From FEN-1139 sp964396375 (GTDB lineage Bacteria; Myxococcota_A; Polyangia; Polyangiales; Polyangiaceae): a DNA stretch of 64,000 bases. A program made the position numbers and the translations under genes. Positions 32,595 through 41,766 of the stretch are shown here, piece by piece. The notes below the pieces were generated by a model, which worked only from the letters and a program-made list of their open reading frames with translations, made no database searches and was not told the DNA's origin. Where the stretch lies: the NCBI GenBank assembly GCA_964396375.1, contig CAYNEY010000022.1:1-64000 (forward strand). Reading direction: 5' to 3'. How positions within the stretch are numbered: the stretch's first letter is position 1; every line of letters begins with the position of its first letter.

Positions 32595-34979
32595 TCAACT
32601 CTTCTTGCGAAGGAAGAGGTGGTAGGCGCCCACCCGCCCGCGCTTCGGTCGCTCGGCAACCCGCGAGAAGTGAGCTCCGATCACCGAGCTGAGGTCACAT
32701 TTCGGATCGGCCCCCACCATGTCGACTTCCTCGAGCCAGGCACGTCCCTGCTCACGGTCAGTGGTTGTTCGGAGTGCAGGGAACTCCGAGCGGCTTTTCG
32801 GTCCATAGCCCGGGAGCGCCAGTTGTAGGACTTGGTGCAGGCTCGCCCGATAGCGTGAAGCGCACGAAAACAGCAGCACTTGGTGGTTGAAGCTGGCGTC
32901 GCGCAAACGCTCGGGCACCTCGACCACCGCCACATTGTCGAAGTTCTGGCGGCGACCCGCGCGGTTGTGCACATAGTCGAAGAACATGAAGTCCCCCGCG
33001 AGCGTGTCCATGCCCAGCGACTTGACGGTGCTGAAGTAGATGTGGGTGACGCCGAGCTCGCCGAGCATGCGGTGGACACCGAGCGGGTCCTTCATCCGAC
33101 CATAGTCGATTCCATACTGCCAAAATGCGGTATCCTGCACGCTTTCTCGTCCTGTGCCGAGGTGGGACTGCTGCTCGTGGAACAAGATCCGAGCGTTCTC
33201 CGGCAGGCTCTTGCCGATTTGGGTCATCTTGGGTTCGATGGTGAAACGCTCGGCGTATTTCTTCTGGTGCCCCATACCCAGAGTATCCACCACCTTTTTC
33301 ACGGCCGATCCCGCCATGGCGTGGGTGGGCAAGAAGTACAAGTCGGCTGCCACCGCTAGCTGCAGGACCACCAGCACGAGCAGAGCGCGCCGGGGCCACG
33401 CTCGGAGCTGGCGGATGACCAGCACCAGGATGGCGGCGGTGGCCGCGGCGAGGAGCGGCAGGATCGCTTGCAGGTACCGATCCTGATGGTGCACCCAGAA
33501 CCAAGTGAAGATGGCGCCATGCAGTCCGAGCACCAGATACCAGATCCGCCTTGTACCCTTGAGCAAGAAGAGGAATGGCACGAAGAGCGTGAAGAGGGAC
33601 CCGAAGACCGGTCGATCACCATGGAACTTCTTCCAGTCATTGGGGATGAAGGAGAAATCGACGGTGGCGAGCAGGCTTCGGAGGACTCCATCCCAGGTTC
33701 GGGGTGGCTGCCACATCTGAAGATCGCTGTATTCGTGCTCGAATTTGTATGACGACCACGCCGACCAGGGGCGGGAGGGGAACAGGTCGCCGAACTGTGG
33801 ATAGAGCGGGTTGCCGTGCCATACCCAATTGCGCAGCCAGTACGGGGCGGTGAGCGCGAGCCCCAGAAAGGCGGTGGTCGCGCAGGTGAGCCAGAGGCTC
33901 CGCATGCTCTCCGGACCCCGTTTACCAAGCGCACGTACTGCCAAGAAGCCGAAGCGCCCGAGCATCACGGCGAACGGGATCGGGGCGAGCATGATGGCGG
34001 TCGTTTCTTTGACCAGACATGCTCCAGCAATCGACGTGATCAGAAGCCAGCACCAACGGCGATCGAGCCGCGGAAATGCGCGGATCAGCGTGAGCACGAC
34101 CGCTGGCGCGAAGATGGCGCCGAAGTGGTCCGCCCCTGCCGACAAGGTGCTGTCGTAGACCAGGATGCCTGGAAACAGGAAGCGCGCCACCCAAACCAAG
34201 CGAGGATCCGCCCTTGGAATCAGTCGGCGCACCACCGCTGGGATCCCAAAAAAGGTGGTCAGCGCGAACAGGAAGTACTCGATGTGCGCGCACAGCACCA
34301 TGCGATGAAACAGGGTGCCGAAGGGCAGCAAGAAGGCCCACCCATAGGCGAAGGTGGTGAAATGCGGCCGGGTCGAGAATACCCACCCTTCATCCATGCG
34401 ACGCACGCCACCGTGGGCTACGTAGTCCTCGGCCAGCGCCATGTGCTTCCAGCGCGAATCGAACTGCACGTTGTAGGGGGTCAGGATCAGAAAGTAGATC
34501 AGGCCGAGGATCCCGAGCCCGAACAGGATGGCCAGCAGATGGCGGGGCGAGAGCCGTGGTGATGAAGCCAGCAGGCGCCGGGCGCGACGCACCAGATCGC
34601 GGGCCGCAGTGACGTTGGTGGCGATGCAGACCAGCGGCAAGACCACGAACAAGGTGGTGCTCCAAAGGCCAAGCAGCCCGAGCACGAACATGAGCATCTC
34701 AACCGCGAAGACTCCCACTGCGAGCGCAAGCGCGACACGTTCGTGGGTTCCGAGGTACGCTCCCACTACCCAGCGGACGATGCGGTCCCCCACACACAAG
34801 CAGGCGAGGGTGAAGGCTGCGGCGAGACCAAGCAGCGGGAGATACTGCCAGAGCATCCATTCAGAGAGTGGGTAGTGCGGCTGGTTGAAAAAGAGGAGGG
34901 TCAGACCGCCGACAACGGCGAACGAGACACCCACCACGCTCCGCAGGCGCGAACCATGACCGAAGGACGACATCGACAC
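32595..34979 (-). CDS. large polytopic membrane protein, GT-C glycosyltransferase-like
   Basis: A 794-aa membrane protein with about 13 helices in residues 1-560 and a soluble periplasmic C-terminal domain. The external loop QFDSRWKHMALAEDYV resembles the Asp-containing first large loop of dolichyl/polyprenyl-phosphate-sugar glycosyltransferases. C-terminal sequence includes ENARILFHEQQSHLGTG. No exact family recognised. It ends one base from the convergent methyltransferase gene and lies downstream of two family 2 glycosyltransferases that could make its lipid-linked sugar donor. Confidence 0.68.
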   Translation of the reverse strand: MSMSSFGHGSRLRSVVGVSFAVVGGLTLLFFNQPHYPLSEWMLWQYLPLLGLAAAFTLACLCVGDRIVRWVVGAYLGTHERVALALAVGVFAVEMLMFVLGLLGLWSTTLFVVLPLVCIATNVTAARDLVRRARRLLASSPRLSPRHLLAILFGLGILGLIYFLILTPYNVQFDSRWKHMALAEDYVAHGGVRRMDEGWVFSTRPHFTTFAYGWAFLLPFGTLFHRMVLCAHIEYFLFALTTFFGIPAVVRRLIPRADPRLVWVARFLFPGILVYDSTLSAGADHFGAIFAPAVVLTLIRAFPRLDRRWCWLLITSIAGACLVKETTAIMLAPIPFAVMLGRFGFLAVRALGKRGPESMRSLWLTCATTAFLGLALTAPYWLRNWVWHGNPLYPQFGDLFPSRPWSAWSSYKFEHEYSDLQMWQPPRTWDGVLRSLLATVDFSFIPNDWKKFHGDRPVFGSLFTLFVPFLFLLKGTRRIWYLVLGLHGAIFTWFWVHHQDRYLQAILPLLAAATAAILVLVIRQLRAWPRRALLVLVVLQLAVAADLYFLPTHAMAGSAVKKVVDTLGMGHQKKYAERFTIEPKMTQIGKSLPENARILFHEQQSHLGTGRESVQDTAFWQYGIDYGRMKDPLGVHRMLGELGVTHIYFSTVKSLGMDTLAGDFMFFDYVHNRAGRRQNFDNVAVVEVPERLRDASFNHQVLLFSCASRYRASLHQVLQLALPGYGPKSRSEFPALRTTTDREQGRAWLEEVDMVGADPKCDLSSVIGAHFSRVAERPKRGRVGAYHLFLRKKS

Positions 34980-35097
34980 CCTTGATACCGATTTCTGGTC
35001 GCGCTGGCAAAAGCCAACGTCTTCCCTTGCTCACCGGCTGCGATTTGGCGCTCCGCGCCGCAGCCCATCCAGCCCAACTGGTCCCAGAAATCCCCGC

Positions 35098-36120
35098 TCA
35101 GACCCGATCCTTGGAGCATTCTTGGCCGTTTCGGACCACTGTGCGGATGAAGTAGGGCCGGCGATCCTGCGCTTCGTGGTAGGTGCGGGAGAGCACATCC
35201 GCCATGAGGCCAAACGACAGCAGCTGCACGCCGACCATGATGAGTAGGATCCCGAGCAGCAAAAGCGGGCGATCGGCGAGCGCGTGCCCGAAGACCAGCT
35301 TATCGACCGCAAGAAACATGCTGATTCCTCCGCCAAGGAAGAGGAGCGACAGGCCAAGTAGCCCGAAGACCTGCATGGGACGAGTCAGGTACTGCTGGAT
35401 GAAACGCACGGTGATCAGGTCCAGCACCACCCGGGTCGTCCGTCCGATCCCATACTTGGAACGCCCGAAGCGCCGCGGGCGGTGGTTCACAGCCATCTCG
35501 TCGATCCGTGCTCCAACGAACGCGGCCACCGCCGGGATGAAGCGGTGCATCTCACCATAGAGCCGCAGCTCCTTCGCCAAATCAGCCCGAAGAACCTTCA
35601 GCGTGCAGCCGTAGTCGTGGAGCTTGACCTGGGTGGTCACACTGATGATGAAATTTGCGATCATCGAGGGGAGCCGGCGGTTCAAGAAGGCGTCCTTACG
35701 GTCCTTGCGCCAGCCCGCCACCATGTCGAATCCCTGCTCGAGGCGGGCGAGCAGCCGCGGGATATCCGCGGGGTCGTTCTGGAGATCGGCATCCATCATG
35801 GCAATGGTCCGTCCCCGCGCCAGATCGAGGCCGGCCTGCATCGCCGGTGTCTGGCCGAAGTTGCGACGGAAGCGCACCACCGTCACCGAGGGATCGGCCT
35901 TGGCTGCGGCCTCGAGCAACGTGAAGGTTTGATCGGTGGAGCCATCATCGACCAACACCAGTTCGTAGCTGAGCCCGGTTGGTGACAGTGCCCCATGCAC
36001 CTCGCGGATCAGGTGCTCGACGCACTCCTGTTCATTGTAGACCGGAATCACCACCGACAGGTCGAGCAGCGAGGCTGGCCGAGGGAGATCCATCGAGGCG
36101 GAGGCAGCGGTGTCGGGCAT
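35098..36120 (-). CDS. family 2 glycosyltransferase with C-terminal membrane helices (DPM1/GtrB/ArnC-like)
   Basis: A 340-aa enzyme. The GT-A catalytic domain begins DLSVVIPVYNEQ, with VDDGSTDQT (UDP/GDP site), MMDADLQNDP (metal-binding DAD) and FRRNFGQTPAMQAGLD. Two C-terminal membrane helices (VFGLLGLSLLFLGGG and LLLLGILLIMVGVQLL) mark the polyprenyl-phosphate glycosyltransferase group, which transfers a sugar to undecaprenyl phosphate. An upstream frame extension is low-complexity; ATG 36120 was chosen. It follows the methyltransferase gene by 14 bp in a four-gene minus-strand operon. Confidence 0.9.
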   Translation of the reverse strand: MPDTAASASMDLPRPASLLDLSVVIPVYNEQECVEHLIREVHGALSPTGLSYELVLVDDGSTDQTFTLLEAAAKADPSVTVVRFRRNFGQTPAMQAGLDLARGRTIAMMDADLQNDPADIPRLLARLEQGFDMVAGWRKDRKDAFLNRRLPSMIANFIISVTTQVKLHDYGCTLKVLRADLAKELRLYGEMHRFIPAVAAFVGARIDEMAVNHRPRRFGRSKYGIGRTTRVVLDLITVRFIQQYLTRPMQVFGLLGLSLLFLGGGISMFLAVDKLVFGHALADRPLLLLGILLIMVGVQLLSFGLMADVLSRTYHEAQDRRPYFIRTVVRNGQECSKDRV

Positions 36121-36134
36121 GATCAGAGCCCCCC

Positions 36135-36797
36135 TTACCCCGACTTCGAGTCGACCACCAGGGTTCTCGATGTGCCGGTGCTCCCGGCGGGTTCTGCTGG
36201 CCGACACAGCGCGATCAGCCAAGGGAGCGGTCGGCGCAGGGCCTGTACGGTCAAGCCAGCTCGAAGCAGTCGCCGGAGTGTGGTTGGACCGAAGTGCTGG
36301 ATATGACCCGGGGTGTTCCCGAGCGTGTCGAGGTAGGCTCCTCGACACAGGTTCAGGATTCGGAACCAGGGCTCGTTCGGGGTGCTGACCAGCACCGCGT
36401 GGCGCGCCACCCGGGCGAGTTCGAGGAGGGCAGCTTCGGGGTGCTCGAGGTGTTCGAGCACCTCGGAGCAGACCACCAAGTCAAATTCACGATCCGGGTA
36501 GGGGAGCGCGTAGATGCTGGCCACTCGAGCCTGGATCGATGGTGGGAGGTCGTGCCGCAGCCGGGCCAGTGAGAGATCACAGATCTCGAAGCGCGCGAAC
36601 GGTCCACACCGACCAGCGAGCTCATAAGCCAGGTGTCCCTCGCCGCACCCCACTTCCAGCACCGAATCCCGAGGGGTCACGCGCTCGACCAGATCCTCCA
36701 TCACCTGCAGGAAATGGCCCATCAAAAGGCGCGCGATGGGGTTCTTGGTTCGATACTTGTCATACAGATTGCCAGGGGGAAGAGAAAGCTCGGTCAC
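36135..36797 (-). CDS. SAM-dependent class I methyltransferase
   Basis: A 220-aa enzyme with motif I VLEVGCGEGHLAYEL (about 46-60), motif II FEICDLS and motif IV EFDLVVCSEVLEHLEHP. It belongs to the Methyltransf_11/23 type commonly found in glycan and lipid loci. Its start overlaps the stop of the upstream glycosyltransferase gene by 4 nt. The natural acceptor is unknown. Confidence 0.87.
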   Translation of the reverse strand: MTELSLPPGNLYDKYRTKNPIARLLMGHFLQVMEDLVERVTPRDSVLEVGCGEGHLAYELAGRCGPFARFEICDLSLARLRHDLPPSIQARVASIYALPYPDREFDLVVCSEVLEHLEHPEAALLELARVARHAVLVSTPNEPWFRILNLCRGAYLDTLGNTPGHIQHFGPTTLRRLLRAGLTVQALRRPLPWLIALCRPAEPAGSTGTSRTLVVDSKSG

Positions 36798-37837
36798 GGC
36801 TCACCCCGTTCTGTGGGTTCGGAGGCCTTGGTGACGCCGATACCCGACCAGCTTCGTGCTCCCGTCCGTTCGAGCTCGAGATGGGCATGACTCGACTGCG
36901 CAAGTGACATGTCGAGCACGCGGAGCCGCAGATCCTCGAGCAGGCGTCGATTGGTTGCGAGCAGCTCCGCGAGCAGGGTTGCCGCGAACAAGACCACCGC
37001 CACCACCACGGCCGTGCAACCCACCACCAGCGATTGGGTGTGGCCGCTTACATCGGGAGCGCGAACGAAGAAGTAGAGGAAGCGCAACGAGAGGGTGAGA
37101 CCAAACAAGAACAAACCCAGGGCCACCACGCCGATTAGCCGGATCGGCTGGTACATGATGAGCGCGCGCAGGATTACCAAGCCTCCACGTCGCAGATACT
37201 CGAAGGTCGACCCGAAGAGTCGCGAGCGGCGCGTGGTAGGGTTGGTGCGGATGGGTACGCTCTCCACCCGGATGCCGAGCATACCGGCCTGGATGACGGT
37301 CTCGAGCGTGTAGGTGAAGCGACTGTGGACGAAGAACGACAGCGCCGCTGCTCGTGTCATGGCGCGAAAGCCGCTCGGCGAGTCACGGACCGTGGTTCCC
37401 GAGAAGAAGCGCACGCTGGCGGAACCGAGCCGCTGAAGCCAGCGCTTTGGCCAAGAAAACTCGCTGTGTTCGGCTACGTTCCGGTCACCGATCACCAGAT
37501 CGGAGCGCCCTGCGAGGATGGGGTCGAGCAGGGCGGCGATGTCCGGTCCGCGGTACTGGTTGTCGGCGTCGGTGGTGACAATCACGTCCGCGTGAAGGGC
37601 GAGACACGCATCGAGACCGGTCATGAAGGCTGCGGCCAGACCCCGGCGTGAGCGATGGCGCACGATGTGATGCACCCCGGCTGCGCGTGCGACCTCACGT
37701 GTGTCATCCTCGCTGCCATCGTCGACGATCAGCACCTCGATGGTGTCGACACCCTCGAGCACCCGGGGCAGCTCCGCCACCGTACGCCCGAGGTTTTTTC
37801 CCTCGTTGAGGCAGGGGATCTGGATGAGCAGCTTCAC
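36794..37837 (-). CDS. family 2 glycosyltransferase (polyprenyl-phosphate sugar transferase type)
   Basis: A 347-aa enzyme. The GT-A domain starts KLLIQIPCLNEGKNL, with VDDGSEDDT and the metal site TTDADNQYRG. Two membrane helices at about 240-262 and 280-305 follow, and a short basic C-terminus. It is the first gene of the minus-strand operon: GT2, methyltransferase, GT2, large membrane protein. Together they suggest assembly of a modified lipid-linked sugar and its transfer outside the inner membrane; this is inferred from context. Confidence 0.88.
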   Translation of the reverse strand: MKLLIQIPCLNEGKNLGRTVAELPRVLEGVDTIEVLIVDDGSEDDTREVARAAGVHHIVRHRSRRGLAAAFMTGLDACLALHADVIVTTDADNQYRGPDIAALLDPILAGRSDLVIGDRNVAEHSEFSWPKRWLQRLGSASVRFFSGTTVRDSPSGFRAMTRAAALSFFVHSRFTYTLETVIQAGMLGIRVESVPIRTNPTTRRSRLFGSTFEYLRRGGLVILRALIMYQPIRLIGVVALGLFLFGLTLSLRFLYFFVRAPDVSGHTQSLVVGCTAVVVAVVLFAATLLAELLATNRRLLEDLRLRVLDMSLAQSSHAHLELERTGARSWSGIGVTKASEPTERGEP

Positions 37838-37953
37838 GGTCCGGCAGCATCCCTCGGCCGATCAGCGGCCGTCCACACCAGAGGAGAGGCCAGCGGGCCG
37901 AATGTCATGTTTCTCCTCAAGATGCTCCGGCCGCAACCGTTCACCCGGATCGT

Positions 37954-38280
37954 ATGAGTGCGATCCTGGGATATGTCTCCGTGCTCCGAACCTCCGCGGA
38001 GGGGGTGAGGGAGCAGTTCTCGAAGGCGGGGGAGGCGGCCCAGCGTATCGCGCGCGCTTCCGCGGGGATGCAGGATTCGGTCGATCTCTCGCCGGAGTCC
38101 GTGGCCCGGGCCGCCGCGAGGGGTGGTGAGGTGGCAGCGGGTATCGAGAAGCCGATGGTGGATCTGCGCGTCGCGAAATACAGCGCGATCGCCAACATGC
38201 GAGTGATCAACATGGCTGACCAGATGGCCGAGTCCGTGCGCGAGGTTGCCGATCGGAATCCGCGGCAGTCACGGCGTTAG
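37954..38280 (+). CDS. small helical protein with flagellar-rod-like C-terminus
   Basis: Function unknown; 108 aa. The C-terminal segment KPMVDLRVAKYSAIANMRVI and the following NMADQM resemble the heptad helix that ends flagellar rod/hook proteins (the DLxxAQRAYEAN...TADEM pattern). The N-terminal sorting motif of those proteins is absent. No flagellar genes are nearby. It may be a stand-alone coiled-coil protein that only resembles that helix. Divergent from the glycosyltransferase operon. Confidence 0.55.
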   Translation: MSAILGYVSVLRTSAEGVREQFSKAGEAAQRIARASAGMQDSVDLSPESVARAAARGGEVAAGIEKPMVDLRVAKYSAIANMRVINMADQMAESVREVADRNPRQSRR

Positions 38281-38410
38281 ACCGAGTGCTCACAGATCTG
38301 CGCGCTCCCTCGCGTATGTTGCGCAGCTTCAGAAATCAACGGGCAGAAGAACGTGTCCGACGGTGTTCACTTGCTCGTGAAAGAGTTCCACGATCGGGTA
38401 GAACGCCACA

Positions 38411-41400
38411 ATGTCTTGGTTGACCCGGTGCTGTGGGCTGGCGGTGTGGATGGCGGCTCTTGGCTGCGCCTCCGAGTATTCGGCCTCGACGGTCGCTCCC
38501 GCCGATTGCAGCAATGGTCGTCGTGACGGTGAAGAAACGGATATCGACTGCGGCGGGCTCGACTGCCACCCGTGTGCCAAAAACGAGGGCTGTGGCGCCG
38601 ATCGCGACTGCGCGAGCGGTCTTCAGTGTGTCGATGAGGCGTGCCGTGCCGAACACTGCAGCGATCGCAAGGAAAATGAAGACGAGACTGACGTCGATTG
38701 CGGGGGAGGGGACTGCGCGGCGTGTGACACGAACGAAGGTTGCTTGCTGGCTCGCGACTGTGAAAGCCAGCATTGTCTGAAAGGAATTTGCGCTCTTCCC
38801 ACCTGCACGGACGGCATCAAGAACCAGCTCGAATCCGACGTGGATTGTGGTGATCGCACCCAGAACTGCCCGCGGTGTGCCGGGGGTCAGCTGTGCGTCC
38901 GTGACGAGGACTGCGCGAGCCTGAGTTGCATCGAGTCAATCTGCGCTGCCGTATCCTGCACCGACGGGATCGCGAACGGTAATGAAACGGACCTGGACTG
39001 CGGTGGGTCCTGCGCGAGTGCCTGTCCGGTGGGTGCACATTGCGAAGACGGCTCAGACTGCAGCTCGGGGGTGTGCGATGGTGACACCTGCGTGGCCGCG
39101 GACTGCGCCGACTCGACGCAGAATGGCGACGAAACCGATGTGGATTGCGGTGGTCCGAGCTGCGACCCCTGTGCGGTTGGTGCGTCCTGTGAGCTCCACT
39201 CCGATTGTGAGCGAGAGTTCTGTGACGCCGCGGTGTGCCGCACCCCCACCTGCACCGACCAGGTGAAGAACCAGGGTGAGGGCGACGTGGATTGTGGCGA
39301 TTTGGCTCTGCTGTGTCCGCGCTGCACGGTGGGACAGAGTTGCACTGCACCCGAGGGTTGTGCGAGCGGCGTGTGCACAGAAGGGGTGTGCCTGGCTCCT
39401 ACCTGTATCGATCGAGTGAAGAACCAAGACGAAGGTGACGTCGACTGTGGCGGTGTCTGCACGACGAAATGCGCAGATGGCGCTCTTTGCGCTGAGATGA
39501 GCGACTGTGAGAGTCGGGTCTGCGATGCACAGGAGTGTCAGGTGGCAACCTGTGTCGATGGTGTGCAAAATGCCACCGAAACCGGCCTGGATTGCGGCGG
39601 TGACTGCGCGGAGCGCTGCGAAATCGGGCAGGGCTGCGGGAGCGATGAGGACTGCATCGACAACTCGTGCAACGCTGGGGTCTGCGCCGATCCCTCCTGC
39701 GCCAACGGGCGTCTCGACGGCGAGGAGACCGACGTTGATTGCGGTGGGCGCTGCCCGGCCTGCCCTCCTGATGCGACCTGCGTGCTGCCTGAGGATTGCA
39801 CGAGCCAGGTCTGTACGGATGGCATCTGTAGCGCACCAACCTGCGAGGATGCCGTCACCAATGGTCTCGAGAGCGACACGGATTGTGGTGGGGGCTGTGA
39901 TCCTTGTGCGGATGGAGAGGCTTGCGGTCGAAACGCTGATTGCTTGTCGTTGGTGTGCAGTGGTGGCAAATGCGCCGAGCCGAACTGTGCTGACAAGGTG
40001 AGGAATGACGTCGAGACTGACGTTGACTGCGGCGGTCCGGTGTGTGTCGGACAAGAGCTGGCCTGTGCTTTGAATCGGCACTGTCTGGTCGACAGTGATT
40101 GTCAGTCGGAGGTGTGCGACGCGACCCTTGCCATCTGCGTCGCTCAGAGCTGTTCCGACACGCGAAAGAACCAGGACGAGACCGACGTTGATTGCGGTGG
40201 TAGCTGTCCAGGTTGCGATGCTGGCTACGAGTGCGAAGCCGCTTCGGACTGTGCCGACAAGATCTGCAGCGAAGATGGCCTCTGCGTGCTCGGCACCTGT
40301 GATGATGACGTTCAAAATGGCAACGAGGGAGACATCGACTGTGGCGGAAACTGCCCAGTACGGTGCCAGACCGGCCAGCGTTGCCTGCAAGGTTCGGATT
40401 GCGAAGAAGGCGTGTGCGCCGCCGAGCCGCCCCATCTGTGTCTAGAACCCACCTGTGAGGACGGAGTCAGAAACGGCGGTGAAGTGGGGGAGGACTGTGC
40501 CGGAACCTGTGAGGCGCGCTGCCCCGCTGGCCAGCCTTGCGGTGATGCGTCCGATTGTCTACCAGATCACAGCTGTAACAACTACGGATTGTGCGAGGCG
40601 CCCAACTGTGGCGATGGTTTGCTCGGGCCTGACGAGACCGACATCGACTGCGGGGGACCGGAGTGTGGTGCTACCTGCAAGGTGGACGAGGCCTGCCTGG
40701 TGGATGGGGATTGCGTGCCGATCATCAGTAACAAGTGCGGGCCAACGGGGCTCTGCTTGGAGGCTGCCTGCGGAGATCTGGCGAAGAATGGCAGTGAGAC
40801 TGACGTCGACTGCGGGGGAGACGTGGCATTCTGTGCAGCGCGGTGCGACTCGGGCGCGGCCTGTGCGGTCCCGAGCGATTGTACGAGCGGCGTCTGCACG
40901 GATCGGGTGTGCGCTCTGCCCACCTGCGACGACGGCGTGACGAATGGCGGCGAGTCGGCCGAGGATTGTGGTGCGGTGTGCGTGGCGGAGGGCCGGCTGT
41001 GTGCGACCGGGGCCGACTGTGGTTCCGATGACGATTGCGCGACCGGTTGGTGCGACGACGGCGCGTGTGCAGTGCGGAGCTGCACGGATGGGATCGCGAA
41101 CGGCGCAGAAGGAGATGTGGACTGCGGAGCGATCTGCATTGGTGCTACCGCCTCGCCCTTATGTCTGGAAGGAAGCACCTGTAGGCTCGACGCTGACTGC
41201 GCGGACGGCTGGTGTCATCCTCAGAGCAGCCTGTGCGTGGTTCCAACCTGTGGCGACAGCGCGCTGAACCAGGGCGAGACCGATGTGGATTGTGGAGGTG
41301 AGCACTGCGCACACCCTGACGACTGCCTTCACAGCAGCCGCTCGGCCTACTGCCTCACCTGCTCTGGCGGAAAGGCCTGCCAGACCGACACCGACTGCCT

Positions 41401-41716
41401 TTCGCTTACCTGTGATGCCGACACCTGCGGTCCTGCCGACAATTGCATAGGTCAGCTGCTCAGCGACGCGGATGGGCTGCTCGCCGACGGTTCGACGATT
41501 TGCGCCTCCACCAACTTTCCGAACGGCAATCTTGGGTGCAGGTCGTATCTGCGCTGCTTCTTCGTCAACGACTGTGATCCCACCCAAGCGTGCTTTACCT
41601 CTCCGACGGGAGCCTGCCATGTCAACGCGGTGGGCGGGGGATCCGAGCCAGCGAGTGCCGCGTACGACACCTGGGTGGCTGCCGGGTGCACCTCACCCAC
41701 CGCCCCCATGTTCTAG
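38411..41716 (+). CDS. giant Cys-repeat surface lipoprotein
   Basis: A 1101-aa predicted lipoprotein. The signal ends AVWMAALGC (Cys about 19). The mature part is almost wholly made of 19 tandem modules of about 50-55 residues, each centred on a C-x-D-x-x-x-N-x-x-E-T-D-V-D-C-G-G core, followed by C-x-x-C and D-C-x-S-x-x-C pairs. Such repeats are a recognised feature of Myxococcota surface proteins; each should be held by disulfides and, from its Asp residues, may bind Ca2+. The last about 130 residues are non-repetitive. The role (adhesion, predation or matrix) is unknown. Confidence 0.82.
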   Translation: MSWLTRCCGLAVWMAALGCASEYSASTVAPADCSNGRRDGEETDIDCGGLDCHPCAKNEGCGADRDCASGLQCVDEACRAEHCSDRKENEDETDVDCGGGDCAACDTNEGCLLARDCESQHCLKGICALPTCTDGIKNQLESDVDCGDRTQNCPRCAGGQLCVRDEDCASLSCIESICAAVSCTDGIANGNETDLDCGGSCASACPVGAHCEDGSDCSSGVCDGDTCVAADCADSTQNGDETDVDCGGPSCDPCAVGASCELHSDCEREFCDAAVCRTPTCTDQVKNQGEGDVDCGDLALLCPRCTVGQSCTAPEGCASGVCTEGVCLAPTCIDRVKNQDEGDVDCGGVCTTKCADGALCAEMSDCESRVCDAQECQVATCVDGVQNATETGLDCGGDCAERCEIGQGCGSDEDCIDNSCNAGVCADPSCANGRLDGEETDVDCGGRCPACPPDATCVLPEDCTSQVCTDGICSAPTCEDAVTNGLESDTDCGGGCDPCADGEACGRNADCLSLVCSGGKCAEPNCADKVRNDVETDVDCGGPVCVGQELACALNRHCLVDSDCQSEVCDATLAICVAQSCSDTRKNQDETDVDCGGSCPGCDAGYECEAASDCADKICSEDGLCVLGTCDDDVQNGNEGDIDCGGNCPVRCQTGQRCLQGSDCEEGVCAAEPPHLCLEPTCEDGVRNGGEVGEDCAGTCEARCPAGQPCGDASDCLPDHSCNNYGLCEAPNCGDGLLGPDETDIDCGGPECGATCKVDEACLVDGDCVPIISNKCGPTGLCLEAACGDLAKNGSETDVDCGGDVAFCAARCDSGAACAVPSDCTSGVCTDRVCALPTCDDGVTNGGESAEDCGAVCVAEGRLCATGADCGSDDDCATGWCDDGACAVRSCTDGIANGAEGDVDCGAICIGATASPLCLEGSTCRLDADCADGWCHPQSSLCVVPTCGDSALNQGETDVDCGGEHCAHPDDCLHSSRSAYCLTCSGGKACQTDTDCLSLTCDADTCGPADNCIGQLLSDADGLLADGSTICASTNFPNGNLGCRSYLRCFFVNDCDPTQACFTSPTGACHVNAVGGGSEPASAAYDTWVAAGCTSPTAPMF
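38507..41310 (+). repeat. 19 tandem Cys-rich modules within the surface lipoprotein
   Basis: The repeat cores start as DCSNG, HCSDR, TCTDG, SCTDG, DCADS, TCTDQ, TCIDR, TCVDG, SCANG, TCEDA, NCADK, SCSDT, TCDDD, TCEDG, NCGDG, ACGDL, TCDDG, SCTDG and TCGDS. The units are diverged at nucleotide level, so the array is old rather than a recent expansion. Confidence 0.85.
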
Positions 41717-41721
41717 GGTGC

Positions 41722-41748
41722 GCGGGCTCGAGCTCGACTCGAGCCCGC
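41722..41748. terminator. bidirectional terminator-like hairpin
   Basis: An 11-bp perfect stem (GCGGGCTCGAG/CTCGAGCCCGC) with a 5-nt loop lies in the 50-bp convergent gap between the Cys-repeat gene and thrS. Only two T residues follow on the plus strand. Confidence 0.55.
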
Positions 41749-41766
41749 TTCTGGGGCTTCCGCAGG

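Noticed and set aside
39053..40435. 460-codon minus-strand frame opposite the Cys-repeat gene
   Set aside because: Antisense to a strongly patterned repeat protein; its regularity reflects the repeat, not coding.
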